Origin: JAWLFY01 sp964462125
Lineage (GTDB): Bacteria; Planctomycetota; Planctomycetia; Pirellulales; Pirellulaceae
Length of the DNA stretch: 32,063 nucleotides
Reading direction: 5' to 3'
Assembly: GCA_964462125.1 (NCBI GenBank)
Contig: CAYWXT010000030.1
Span: 1-32,063 of the forward strand
Part shown: piece after piece, positions 8,010 through 16,839 of the stretch
Position numbering within the stretch: position 1 is the stretch's first letter
Layout: every line of letters starts with the position of its first letter
The notes under the pieces: generated by a model
Told to the model about the DNA's origin: nothing
The model's database searches: none
What the model saw: the letters and a program-made list of their open reading frames with translations, nothing else
Program-made: the position numbers and the translations under genes

Positions 8010-8870
8010 ATGGCGGATCAACCGCCCCCATCGGAAGATCCGTCGCCGAGCAGTGTCCCAAGCGACCACTCCCCGATCTCGGCCCGCGATGAGCTGGCGA
8101 TGCGAAGGCAACGCACCCGGCGGATCTTGCTGGCACTCCTGGCACTCGTGGCCATCACCGCCGCGGCATGGTCGATCGGCCGATTTCGCAACACCGGCAC
8201 GCCGGAGCCAGTGGGGCTGGCCTCGCACGTGCTGTTCGAAAATGCGCTTGAGCAGCTGAAGCAAGACGGTGGAGAGACGCTGCGGATCACCGACTTCGAA
8301 GTCGATGACGCGATGATCGAGCAGCTCCGCGGGCTCGACCAAATCAAAACGTTGATTCTGGACCAGGGCGTGATCACCGATCGTGGGATCGACGCGATCG
8401 CCGCGTTGCCAAACCTGGGCTATCTGCGGCTGCGGCATTCCCCGATCACCGATCAAGGGCTCGCCCGACTCTCCGGCTCCCGAACGCTCTGGTACTTGAA
8501 TCTCCCCCATGCCGACTGCACCGCCGCCGGGGTCGCTTCTCTGGAGGGAACGCCGCGGCTGCGTCAGATCCGGCTCGGCTCGCCCCATTTGGGCAATGAC
8601 GTCGGTCGCGCCCTGGCCAAAATCGACTCCCTTCGCGGTGTCCATCTGATCGGGGTGCCGCTGACCGACGGCGGAGTCAAGGCGATCGCCACCCTGCCGC
8701 AATTGGAGTCGCTCTACCTGGACGACGCGGCCGTGACCGACGCCGGCTGGAACTGGCTGTTCCAAACCCATCCGCAGCTCCACGTGCACGTCAACCAACA
8801 GCATCACGACCGAGACCCCAAGGCTCACCGGCACCACGAGACGGACCACCCGGACGAAGGCTCGCAATGA
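8010..8870 (+). CDS. Leucine-rich-repeat membrane protein
   Basis: 286 residues from ATG 8010, chosen because GAGGA lies 5 bases upstream and because the sequence encoded further upstream includes the hairpin. A Pro/Ser-rich cytoplasmic tail (1-36) with RRQRTRR is followed by a transmembrane helix (about 38-56) and an extracytoplasmic LRR domain. Repeats are visible as LRGLDQIKTLILDQGVITDRG, IAALPNLGYLRLRHSPITDQG, LEGTPRLRQIRLGSPHLG and IATLPQLESLYLDDAAVTDAG, the cysteine-containing/GALA-like subtype common in planctomycetes. The C-terminus is His/Asp-rich (HVNQQHHDRDPKAHRHH), which could bind metal. The stop overlaps the next ATG (ATGA at 8867-8870), so it is translationally coupled to the aminopeptidase. 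Function unknown. Confidence 0.82.
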   Translation: MADQPPPSEDPSPSSVPSDHSPISARDELAMRRQRTRRILLALLALVAITAAAWSIGRFRNTGTPEPVGLASHVLFENALEQLKQDGGETLRITDFEVDDAMIEQLRGLDQIKTLILDQGVITDRGIDAIAALPNLGYLRLRHSPITDQGLARLSGSRTLWYLNLPHADCTAAGVASLEGTPRLRQIRLGSPHLGNDVGRALAKIDSLRGVHLIGVPLTDGGVKAIATLPQLESLYLDDAAVTDAGWNWLFQTHPQLHVHVNQQHHDRDPKAHRHHETDHPDEGSQ

Positions 8871-9952
8871 CTCCACGGATCCAGCGGCTCGCGGCAAGGC
8901 TCGACGAGATCAAGATCGGCGCGATTCTGGTGACCGACGAAACCAACGTGGCGTACCTCAGCGGTTTCACCGGGGACAGCTCGTTCCTGGTGGTCGAGCC
9001 GTCGCGGGCCACGATCTTGACCGATGGACGCTACGAAACCCAACTCAAGACGGAGTGTCCGACGCTGCAACTCGCGATTCGCCAACCATCGCAATCGATG
9101 GCCGATTTCGTCGCTGAGTCCCTTGCCGAACTGTCACTCCAGCGTCTCGGGTTCGAGGCGGACCAGCTCACCGTCGCGTCCTTTGGCCAGCTCGCGCTGC
9201 GAGTCCCGCACGTCGAGTGGGTCGAAACCGTCGGGGAGGTCGAACGTCTGCGGCAGATCAAGGACGCCGACGAAATCGCGATCCTCCGCGAGGCGGTGCG
9301 GATCGCCGAGCGGGCGTTCCTCTCGATCATCCCCAGGTTGACGCCGCAGCTGAGTGAACGGGAGATCGCCTTTGAACTGGAGGCGACGATGCGGGCGCTG
9401 GGGGCCGAGGGGGTCAGCTTTCCACCGATCGTCGGGGCCCAGCCTTCAGGAGCTCTGCCGCATTATCGCCCTCGAGCCGTCGCCCTCGGGGAGGCGGAAA
9501 GCGTTTTGATCGACTGGGGCGCCCGCTTGAAAGGCTACAACAGCGACCTTACAAGAACCCTACACCGCGAAACCGCCTCGGCCTCCTTTCGCGATGCCTA
9601 TCAGGCCGTGTTGGAGTGCCAACTGGCGGCGATTGACGCCATCGGCCCCGGAGTCGAGGCCCGCGCGGTCGACCAGGTCGCTCGGCAATCGCTCGCCGCC
9701 GAAGGTTTGGCGGATGCGTTCAAGCATGGCCTCGGACACGGGCTCGGTCTGCAGATCCACGAGTCACCGCGACTCGCTGCGATCAGCGAGGAGACGCTGC
9801 GTCCGGGGATGGTCGTGACCGTCGAACCCGGAGTTTACTTCGAGGACAAGTTCGGCATCCGGATCGAGGATGACGTGCTGGTGACCGAAACAGGACATGA
9901 GGTCCTGAGCCGTCTCCCCAAGGGTCTCGATGACAACCGTCTGATGCGGTAA
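8867..9952 (+). CDS. pepP: M24 family aminopeptidase (Xaa-Pro aminopeptidase)
   Basis: Cytosolic metallopeptidase that removes an N-terminal residue next to proline; 361 residues, normal for the short PepP/PepQ-like proteins. The N-terminal creatinase-like domain (1-125) is followed by a pita-bread domain. All five dinuclear metal ligands are present: Asp216 (IDWGA), Asp227 (NSDLTRT), His291 (GLGHGLG), Glu320 (VTVEPG) and Glu334 (IRIEDD). HESPR at 298-302 is also typical. It overlaps the LRR gene by 4 bases and is followed within about 50 bases by accB, an order seen in many bacteria where a pepP/pepQ-type gene precedes accBC. The distinction between PepP and PepQ is not certain from sequence alone. 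Confidence 0.93.
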   Translation: MTPRIQRLAARLDEIKIGAILVTDETNVAYLSGFTGDSSFLVVEPSRATILTDGRYETQLKTECPTLQLAIRQPSQSMADFVAESLAELSLQRLGFEADQLTVASFGQLALRVPHVEWVETVGEVERLRQIKDADEIAILREAVRIAERAFLSIIPRLTPQLSEREIAFELEATMRALGAEGVSFPPIVGAQPSGALPHYRPRAVALGEAESVLIDWGARLKGYNSDLTRTLHRETASASFRDAYQAVLECQLAAIDAIGPGVEARAVDQVARQSLAAEGLADAFKHGLGHGLGLQIHESPRLAAISEETLRPGMVVTVEPGVYFEDKFGIRIEDDVLVTETGHEVLSRLPKGLDDNRLMR

Positions 9953-10003
9953 AACTGCCGACACCACGAAACCAACCCCATGGTCCCCGATCAAGAGTCA
10001 AGC

Positions 10004-10495
10004 ATGAGCAAGGGCGACAAACCTGGCGTCGACATCTTTGATGTCGCTCGAATCCGCCAGATCGTCGAGCTGATGGAGCAGCACGAACTCGTGGAAATCG
10101 ACCTCCAACAAGGGGAAGAGAAGATCAAACTGACCCGGGGTGGAACCACACCACTCGTCCCCGCCCCTGGGATGATGCATGCCCCCGGTGCGGTCCACCA
10201 TCCGCCCCCAACCTCGGGTCCCGCTGCTGGTGAAGCGGCGGAGACCGCCGGAACGATCACCATCAACGCCCCGATGGTCGGTACCTTTTACGCCCGCCCC
10301 AATCCGGAAGCCGAAGCCTTCGTCAAGGTCGGCAGCATGGTCAACGAAGATACCGTGGTCTGCATCGTCGAGGCGATGAAGGTGTTCAATGAGATCCCGG
10401 CGGAGTGCCGCGGAAAAATCGTCGAGGTCTTGGCGGAAGATCATCAACCCGTCGACTTCGGCAAACCCTTGTTCCGCGTGCAGCCCAACGCCTAG
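10004..10495 (+). CDS. accB: Biotin carboxyl carrier protein of acetyl-CoA carboxylase
   Basis: Carries biotin between the biotin carboxylase and the carboxyltransferase in the first step of fatty acid synthesis. 163 residues from ATG 10004 (MSKGDKPG), or 171 from ATG 9980. The family's N-terminal part (DIFDVARIRQIVELMEQHELVEIDL) begins a few residues after the downstream ATG. A Pro/Ala-rich flexible linker (about 50-85) leads to the biotinyl domain; the biotinylated lysine is in EAMKV (about residue 126), preceded by the thumb-like INAPMVGTFYARPNPEAEAF. It is 9 bases upstream of accC, so the two are cotranscribed. Confidence 0.95.
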   Translation: MSKGDKPGVDIFDVARIRQIVELMEQHELVEIDLQQGEEKIKLTRGGTTPLVPAPGMMHAPGAVHHPPPTSGPAAGEAAETAGTITINAPMVGTFYARPNPEAEAFVKVGSMVNEDTVVCIVEAMKVFNEIPAECRGKIVEVLAEDHQPVDFGKPLFRVQPNA

Positions 10496-10504
10496 ACATT
10501 GCCG

Positions 10505-11848
10505 ATGTTTAACAAGATCTTGATCGCCAACCGGGGTGAGATCGCCCTCCGTGTGATCCGAGCCTGCCGCGAAATGGGGATTGGCTCGGTCGCCGTTTAT
10601 AGCCAAGCGGACGCCGAGTCGATGCACGTCAAGCTGGCCGATGAGGCGTACTGCGTCGGTGCCGCTCGCAGTGCCGATAGTTATTTAAAAATCGACCAGA
10701 TCATCGCGGCGGCCGAAGTCGCCGATGTCGACGCGATTCACCCTGGCTATGGCTTCCTTTCGGAAAACGCCCACTTCAATGACGTCTGCCGCGAGAGCGG
10801 GTTCGAGTTCATCGGCCCCCGCCCAGAATCGATGCTGCAATTGGGCGACAAAAACACCGCCCGAACGATCGCCACAGCCAACCAAGTGCCGGTTGTCCCC
10901 GGCAGCGATGGCTTGATCGATGACTTTTCCCGGGCAGCCGATGTCGCCCGTGAGATCGGGTTTCCCGTCCTGATCAAGGCAACCGCTGGTGGCGGCGGCA
11001 AGGGGATGCGGGTGGCTGAGGACGAGTCCATGCTGCAAAACGCCTTGCAAGCCGCCCGCAATGAAGCGGTCGCAGCGTTCGGCAACGGCGGTCTGTACCT
11101 CGAAAAATATATCGGCCGGCCGCGGCATATCGAGGTCCAAACGATCGCCGATTCCCACGGCAATGTCAGCCACCTGTTCGAACGTGACTGCAGCGTTCAA
11201 CGTCGGCACCAAAAGTTGATCGAAGAGGCCCCCAGCCCGAATTTGCCCGAGGACCGGCGAGAGGCAATCTGCGAGGCCGCCACGCGAATGATCCGCGGGG
11301 CGAACTACACCAACGCCGGCACCGTCGAATTCATCGTCGATGATGACTTCAATTTCTACTTCATCGAAGTCAATGCCCGCATCCAAGTGGAACACCCCGT
11401 GACGGAAATGGTCACCGGAGTCGATCTGATCAAGGAACAGATACGCGTCGCCGCCGGAGAACCACTCTCCTTTCGCCAGGAAGACCTCAACTGCATCGGA
11501 ACGGCAATCGAGTGCCGGATCAACGCCGAGAACCCCGATCGCAACTTTCAGCCCCACCCAGGCCGGATCGAGTCGATGTTCGCCCCCGGAGGCCTCGGTG
11601 TTCGCTTCGACTCCCACGTCTACGCCGGCTACACCGTCCCGCCCCATTACGACTCGATGATCGGCAAACTGATCGTCCACCGCCCAACCCGAAAGGAGGC
11701 GATTGCGACAATGCGGCGAGCCCTACGCGAACTGCAGATCACCGGGATCTCCACCACCGCGGGCTTTCACGACGCCCTATTGCAACACGAACAGTTCGTT
11801 CGCGGGAATTGCGACACCAAATTCGTCGACCGCGAATTCTTGGCATAA
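10505..11848 (+). CDS. accC: Acetyl-CoA carboxylase, biotin carboxylase subunit
   Basis: ATP-dependent carboxylation of biotin on AccB. ATG 10505 gives 447 residues beginning MFNKILIANRGEIALRV, the normal start and length; a TTG two codons earlier is less likely. Carbamoyl-phosphate-synthase-like N-domain, then ATP-grasp with the glycine-rich loop KATAGGGGKGMR (about 158-169), ERDCSVQRRHQKLIEEAPSP (about 230-250), and the metal/catalytic segment FIEVNARIQVEHPVTE. The C-domain has ECRINAENPDRNFQP and HYDSMIGKLIVH. The carboxyltransferase genes are not in the window, as is common. Confidence 0.97.
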   Translation: MFNKILIANRGEIALRVIRACREMGIGSVAVYSQADAESMHVKLADEAYCVGAARSADSYLKIDQIIAAAEVADVDAIHPGYGFLSENAHFNDVCRESGFEFIGPRPESMLQLGDKNTARTIATANQVPVVPGSDGLIDDFSRAADVAREIGFPVLIKATAGGGGKGMRVAEDESMLQNALQAARNEAVAAFGNGGLYLEKYIGRPRHIEVQTIADSHGNVSHLFERDCSVQRRHQKLIEEAPSPNLPEDRREAICEAATRMIRGANYTNAGTVEFIVDDDFNFYFIEVNARIQVEHPVTEMVTGVDLIKEQIRVAAGEPLSFRQEDLNCIGTAIECRINAENPDRNFQPHPGRIESMFAPGGLGVRFDSHVYAGYTVPPHYDSMIGKLIVHRPTRKEAIATMRRALRELQITGISTTAGFHDALLQHEQFVRGNCDTKFVDREFLA

Positions 11849-11896
11849 CAACGCGTCGCCGAACTCGAATTCGCCGAGCCTGCGCGGGCGTGCAAG

Positions 11897-11923
11897 ACAG
11901 GCTGGCAGCCTGTGCTACGTAGC
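11897..11923. repeat. Double-palindrome intergenic repeat
   Basis: ACAGGCT-GGC-AGCCTGT (11897-11913) is a perfect 7-bp stem with a 3-base loop, immediately followed by the 10-bp palindrome GCTACGTAGC (11914-11923). It lies about 50 bases after accC. I associate this sequence type with dispersed repeats in planctomycete genomes, from memory only. It shares the GGCT-GGC-AGCC logic of the hairpins at 3904 and 5780. It could help end accC transcription. Confidence 0.55.
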
Positions 11924-12101
11924 CACCAGAACGGCTGGCGCCAATCTTTCCCCATCCCTCCTGGATTACCACGGCCGCTTGGTTCGGTCGTTTTGACTGT
12001 AGGGCGTGGACCGGTTGAGACGATGAATCCGGTTGAACGGGTGAGCGTTCAGGGGGCCCGTTCTGCATTGTCGGTTTACTCGCTCCCAAGGGTGGTCGCT
12101 C

Positions 12102-15100
12102 ATGCGGCGCTTCATTGTTTGTTTGCTAGCGATCGGCTCGGTGGCGACTGTGGTCACACCCGGTTTGAACGCTCAGCAGGCTGCCACCGATCTCCAACTC
12201 GCGGATCCGCAGCCGGCGGACCAGTCGCCGCGGCTGAGTAAGTTCCCGGTGCCCGCAGCGCATGCGAAAGAAATCGCGACCCAGCTGAGCCTTCGTTACC
12301 GCGACAACCCCGAGGTGACGATTTCACCCGATCCCCGCCACGATCAGCTGGTGGTGCTGGCGCCGGAAGAGGCACAAGATCGCATTGCCAGCGACCTGAA
12401 GGAGCTGGTGGAAAATATCACCCCGCCTGCGGGAGCGAACCAGGTCGGACCGCTGCAGGCACAGCTGACCAGCATCACCTGGCGGGAGTTCGAGGACGCG
12501 CTCCAACAGGTCGCTGGGCAAGACCTTCCAGTGACCACCAGCCGCAACGGCGAGCGGGCCTCGTTCCGACTCAACACCGAACGGCTGAAAGGGACGGTGG
12601 TCGAGGTCGACCGGCGGGGCAACTCCGTTACCGTCGTCGCCCCGGCGGCCAAACTGGCCGGCTGGAAAAAGCTGATCCGCGCCATCGACCAGACCCAGAA
12701 CGAGCATGGCGAAGTGACCGAATTGATGCGCGTGGAAAATGCCGAGCCGGGGCCGATCCAACGCGCCATCCGCCTGCTCCGAGAAATGGAACAGGCGCAC
12801 GCTCAAGAAGCCGAGCCAGAAGCCGCAGGGAATCCCCCCCAATCCGTCTTCCGAAATGCCGTCTTCCAGGACCCGACCGAGGGCCCCCGAGAACTCGTGC
12901 AGGTCGATCCAGACGATCAAGACGATCCCGATGACGAGGGCGACCCAGACGTGCCGCCCGAGGAGGGCGCTGGACCGATCGGGGACCTCGAATTCCAATT
13001 CGTCCCGGAACTGGGGGTGATCATCGTCCAAGGGGCTCGCCGTGATGTGGATCGTGTTCGCTCGCTGATCGAAGAAATCGAACTGCAAAGCGAGATCACT
13101 CGGCCGCAAGTCGAAGTCAAGCGGCTGGAACATACCGACAGCAACGCCATCGCCGAGCTGTTGGACCAACTTTACGAAGACGTCCTCGCGGCACGCCAGG
13201 GCGAGGTCAGCATCACCGCGCTCGACACCCCCAACGCATTGTTGCTGATCGGGCGCGAGGAAGCGATCAAGACGGTGTTGGAGTTGGTTCAGAAACTCGA
13301 CCAGCCGATCGATGACACCGACCGCCTGCGGGTTTATCGGTTGCAGCACGCCTCCGCTCTCGACGCAGAGTCGACCATCCGCGACTTCTTTGTCGACCGC
13401 CCCGGAACCGAGGACGACGTGCGTCCGGGGACCGGCATTCGCGTCCGCGTGATCGCCGACTATCGCACAAACTCCTTGATCGTCAGCGGCTCGCCACGGG
13501 ACCTGACCGAGGTGACGCGGCTGATCAACAAAATCGACGTCCAAGAGATCGCGGCGCAGAACGAGATCAAGATTTTCAAACTCGACAACTCCCGCGCCGA
13601 AGACCTGGCCCCGACCATCCAATCGGCGATCACCGGGGAGGGGGAAGCCACCGACAACGAAAACGTGACCCGCGCCTCGGCGACCTTGTCGATCGTCGCC
13701 GTCGATGCCGAAGGGAACCAGACGCTTGACTCGGGAATTTTGGAAAGCGTCGTCGTCACCGCCGATGAAAACTCGAACGCCTTGGTCGTCCGCGGGCCGG
13801 CGTCGAGCATGCCGTTGATTGGGGAACTGATCCGCCAACTCGACCGGGCGCCCGGCATCGATTCTCTGGTGAAGGTATTCACCATCCAGAACGGTGACGC
13901 CAGCCAGCTGACCGCCGCGCTGCAGGATCTGTTCGCCGCCGACGCGCAAGCAGCGGGAGCAGGGGCAGGGGCAGGAGCAGGAGCAGGGGTTGGCGCGGCG
14001 CCTCTGGCGGCCCTTCCCGCGACCACCGCGGCCGACAGCTCACTCGTGCCGCTGCGATTCACCACCGACATCCGCAGCAACAGCATCATCGCAACTGGTT
14101 CGGGGGCGGACTTGGAAGTGGTGGAAAGCATCCTGTTGCGGCTGGACAGTGAAGGCTTTGCCGAACGGATCACCGAAGTGATCTGGCTACGACACCAACC
14201 TGCCGACAACGTCGCCGTGGCGATCCAGGAATATGTGAACCAGCGCCGCACCGGTCAGACCGCCATTCAGCAGTTCCAACAAGGTCTCGGACCGCACGAC
14301 CTGCCCGACCGCGATTTGATCGTGGTACCGGAAACGCAGACCAACAGCGTTATCTTGAGCGTTGCTCCGCGGCTGTATGAAGATGTCCGGAGGCTGATCG
14401 ACCACCTCGACCGTCGCCCGCCGATGGTGTTGATCAAGGTGATCATCGCTGAGGTCGGGTTGGATGACCGGTTTGAAGTCGGCGGTGAACTGGGTCTGCA
14501 AGACTCGTTGCTGTTCGACCGCGGAGTCGCCGACTTGGCCCCTCCGCAATCCGAGCCCGGTTTCAACTTCAACAACGCGGGCACGCCAAACGAAAATACC
14601 TTCGGGCGCGACTCGCTCGCCGCCCGCGGGGTCTCCTCCTTCGGCGTCGGGACGAGCAGTTCGACCGCCGGGGTCGGCGGGTTCGTCCTCAGTGCCGCCA
14701 GCGAATCGGTCAGCATGCTGTTCCGCACCCTGCAGACCGCCGGACGCCTGCAGGTGATCAGCCGGCCTCAAGTGATGGTGATGGACAACAACGAAGCGGT
14801 CGTCCAGGTTGGACAACTGATCGCCAGGCCCCAAGATGTGGTGACTGGAGTGAACGCGACCACGATCGGCGTGCAAGACATTCCTGTCGGTTTGATTCTG
14901 CAAGTCACCCCGCGCGTTGGATCCGACGGGCTGATCGTGATGGCCATCGATGCCACGCGGTCACAGATTAACAATACCGATCAAGGTCAAGCAATCGGAG
15001 TATTCGAGGGGCAGCCGGTGACGGTCCAGCCGATCGACGAAACGACCGCCCAGTCGACGATCAGCGCTTACAGTGGCCAGACGGTGATTTTCGGTGGGTT

Positions 15101-15968
15101 GATTCAGAAAACCCGCGAAAATATCTCCCGGCGCGTGCCCTACCTGGCAGACATTCCCTACCTTGGCCACATGTTCAAGTTCGATGCCGAGATCGAGGAA
15201 CGCTCCGAACTGTTGATCGTGATGACGCCTATGCTGGTCACCGGCGAACAAGATTTGGATTACGTGAAGGAGACAGAATCGAGCCGCATGAGCTGGTGCT
15301 TGGCGGATGTCGTCGAAGCCCATGGTGATGTCGGTCTCAGCGGCGGCTATGGTCTGTGGGGGCCCGCGGTCGGACCGACGATCTATCCCGACCTGCAGCC
15401 GACCGCTGACGACGTGATCGACGGCCACCAGCTCCAGCGGCGCGATTCAATCCTCTTCGATGAAGAGGTCGAGGTGATCGAGTCGCCTGACGCCCCGACG
15501 GAACCGGTCGATGCGATCCCGGGTTCGGAGCCTCAGCTTCCAGGCCCGACGCGATCCGAAAGCGAACCAGCGCCGGACGATCCGTCGGCATCGACGCTGC
15601 CGGAGATGATGCGTCCCGCCTCGGCAAGGTTTCCCTCCGCCGCCACGTCCGCGTTGAATGCATCGACGTGGATCCAACAGTCGTCCTACGCCAAGGGTGA
15701 ACAGACGCCAAACGACTCGCTCGCCGGGCGCCCCAATACATCCGACTCGCCGAGCCGGACTGTCACCGAACCGGAAAACGAATGGACGACGATCGTTAAA
15801 CAAGGGTTGGATGTCACGCCGAAAAGCGCCCCGCCGCGGCTCGGAGCGTCTGGCCCCTCAAGGCCATCCCAACAAGCGCCGTCGAAGTCCCCGGACCCAT
15901 ACGACCGCAGCGATTCCGACTCGTCGTCCGTTCAACCGACCATTTCACCCCGATCCTGGATCCGATGA
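12102..15968 (+). CDS. Secretin (type II/III secretion system GspD/PulD-like) with long C-terminal tail
   Basis: 1288 residues, roughly twice the size of a typical GspD. A Sec signal peptide (about 1-24, ending GLNAQQ) is followed by several secretin N-domains of the NolW/N1 type, seen as recurring phrases VKRLEHTDSNAIAELLDQLY, VYRLQHASALDAESTIRDFF, IFKLDNSRAEDLAPTIQSAI, VFTIQNGDASQLTAALQDLF and VIWLRHQPADNVAVAIQEYV. The beta-barrel secretin domain spans about 760-1045, with ISRPQVMVMDNNEAVVQVGQ, GQTVIFGGLIQKT, VPYLADIPYLGHMFK and ERSELLIVMTPMLV. A Gly-Ala microsatellite encodes AGAGAGAGAG near residue 618. After the barrel comes an unusual, mostly Pro/Ser-rich tail of about 240 residues. No other secretion genes are near. 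It overlaps the next gene by 4 bases. Confidence 0.92.
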   Translation: MRRFIVCLLAIGSVATVVTPGLNAQQAATDLQLADPQPADQSPRLSKFPVPAAHAKEIATQLSLRYRDNPEVTISPDPRHDQLVVLAPEEAQDRIASDLKELVENITPPAGANQVGPLQAQLTSITWREFEDALQQVAGQDLPVTTSRNGERASFRLNTERLKGTVVEVDRRGNSVTVVAPAAKLAGWKKLIRAIDQTQNEHGEVTELMRVENAEPGPIQRAIRLLREMEQAHAQEAEPEAAGNPPQSVFRNAVFQDPTEGPRELVQVDPDDQDDPDDEGDPDVPPEEGAGPIGDLEFQFVPELGVIIVQGARRDVDRVRSLIEEIELQSEITRPQVEVKRLEHTDSNAIAELLDQLYEDVLAARQGEVSITALDTPNALLLIGREEAIKTVLELVQKLDQPIDDTDRLRVYRLQHASALDAESTIRDFFVDRPGTEDDVRPGTGIRVRVIADYRTNSLIVSGSPRDLTEVTRLINKIDVQEIAAQNEIKIFKLDNSRAEDLAPTIQSAITGEGEATDNENVTRASATLSIVAVDAEGNQTLDSGILESVVVTADENSNALVVRGPASSMPLIGELIRQLDRAPGIDSLVKVFTIQNGDASQLTAALQDLFAADAQAAGAGAGAGAGAGVGAAPLAALPATTAADSSLVPLRFTTDIRSNSIIATGSGADLEVVESILLRLDSEGFAERITEVIWLRHQPADNVAVAIQEYVNQRRTGQTAIQQFQQGLGPHDLPDRDLIVVPETQTNSVILSVAPRLYEDVRRLIDHLDRRPPMVLIKVIIAEVGLDDRFEVGGELGLQDSLLFDRGVADLAPPQSEPGFNFNNAGTPNENTFGRDSLAARGVSSFGVGTSSSTAGVGGFVLSAASESVSMLFRTLQTAGRLQVISRPQVMVMDNNEAVVQVGQLIARPQDVVTGVNATTIGVQDIPVGLILQVTPRVGSDGLIVMAIDATRSQINNTDQGQAIGVFEGQPVTVQPIDETTAQSTISAYSGQTVIFGGLIQKTRENISRRVPYLADIPYLGHMFKFDAEIEERSELLIVMTPMLVTGEQDLDYVKETESSRMSWCLADVVEAHGDVGLSGGYGLWGPAVGPTIYPDLQPTADDVIDGHQLQRRDSILFDEEVEVIESPDAPTEPVDAIPGSEPQLPGPTRSESEPAPDDPSASTLPEMMRPASARFPSAATSALNASTWIQQSSYAKGEQTPNDSLAGRPNTSDSPSRTVTEPENEWTTIVKQGLDVTPKSAPPRLGASGPSRPSQQAPSKSPDPYDRSDSDSSSVQPTISPRSWIR
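13951..13992 (+). repeat. GGNGCA hexanucleotide microsatellite in the secretin gene
   Basis: Tandem GGAGCA/GGGGCA units encode an alternating Gly-Ala linker between two N-domains. The repeat length could vary by slippage in multiples of 6 bases, keeping the frame. Confidence 0.75.
15738..15763. repeat. REP-like hairpin, copy 3, inside the secretin coding region
   Basis: Read on the minus strand, TCCGGCTCGGCGAGTCGGAT in this segment matches the REP core of 5780-5804 except for one base. It lies in the low-complexity tail of the secretin gene and encodes about SDSPSRTVT. This suggests part of the tail arose by capture of a repeat. Confidence 0.4.
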
Positions 15969-16780
15969 TGCGCGTATCCAAACGATTCATCCTGACGGCG
16001 ATCGCGTCGGCCATCATCCCCGGCGCGATCGGTTGCTCCACCTTCTCCAGTGCGGAAACGAAGGAACAGGGCTACGGATTCAATCGCATTCCATGGTTCT
16101 CCAAAAAGGAGACACCACCGGAGCCTTACCCAAACCCCGCAAAGTTGGTCGCCACCTGGACTCCCGACACATTGGTCCAATCAGGCCGAACGCCCACGCG
16201 AGGGTTTGGCGGACGTCTTTACTTCTATAACGAAAGGTCGCAGGCGGTGCCGGTGGACGGGACGCTCGTCGTGCACGGGTTCGACGAGAGCGCCGCTGAT
16301 CCGGAAAAGCAGATGAAGCGGTTCGCATTCACCCCCGAGCAATTCACCGGTCACTTCAGCCAGTCCGACCTGGGTGCTTCCTATAGCGTTTGGATCCCTT
16401 GGGATGCGGTCGGCGGTGACCAGCGAAAGATCTCGCTCGTGCCAACCTTCAAGACGGAATCAGGAACGACGGTTCAAGGGGTGCCGACGAAGGTGATGCT
16501 TCCGGGCCGCCGTCCCGACCCGGAACAACAATTCGCCGATAAGTTGTCACCCGATTTTCGCCGGTGGCAACACGCCTCCTCTGGAGACTCCTCCCGCGCC
16601 TCCGGGCTGACCACGACCACAATCCCCCGAGCGCGACGGCCGCGTGAAGCTCGCAGCATCGCTCCGCTGACCCCGCCCGTCTTGGGCGCGAGCCAATCGA
16701 CGATGGCGGGCGGGGCCGCCACCCCATCAGCTGAAATCCAAACCGCACCTCGGCCGAAGTCCCCTTCCGAGAATCCATGA
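15965..16780 (+). CDS. Hypothetical lipoprotein coupled to the secretin
   Basis: 271 residues (270 if the second ATG at 15968 is used). The N-terminus is a lipoprotein signal peptide with lipobox AIGC (cysteine at about residue 24), so the mature protein is probably anchored in a membrane. The middle (about 55-185) contains TPDTLVQSGRTPTRGFGGRLYFYN, VDGTLVVHGFD and SDLGASYSVWIPWDAVGG, resembling a beta-rich domain found in planctomycete proteins of unknown function. The C-terminus is Pro/Ser/Arg-rich and probably disordered. The ATG overlaps the secretin stop (ATGA), so the products are likely made together. A role as a secretin pilotin-like partner is possible but only inferred from the coupling. 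Confidence 0.8.
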   Translation: MMRVSKRFILTAIASAIIPGAIGCSTFSSAETKEQGYGFNRIPWFSKKETPPEPYPNPAKLVATWTPDTLVQSGRTPTRGFGGRLYFYNERSQAVPVDGTLVVHGFDESAADPEKQMKRFAFTPEQFTGHFSQSDLGASYSVWIPWDAVGGDQRKISLVPTFKTESGTTVQGVPTKVMLPGRRPDPEQQFADKLSPDFRRWQHASSGDSSRASGLTTTTIPRARRPREARSIAPLTPPVLGASQSTMAGGAATPSAEIQTAPRPKSPSENP

Positions 16781-16839
16781 GGGCTTGCCTCCGACGGGCA
16801 TCGCCGGAAAGACCAACGCTGGTACGATCCCTTTCGTTC

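Noticed and set aside
11993..12021. TTGACT as a promoter for the secretin gene
   Set aside because: No acceptable -10 hexamer at 16-18 bases.
12324..13949. Long minus-strand open frame of 541 residues
   Set aside because: It is antisense to the secretin, a high-GC artefact.
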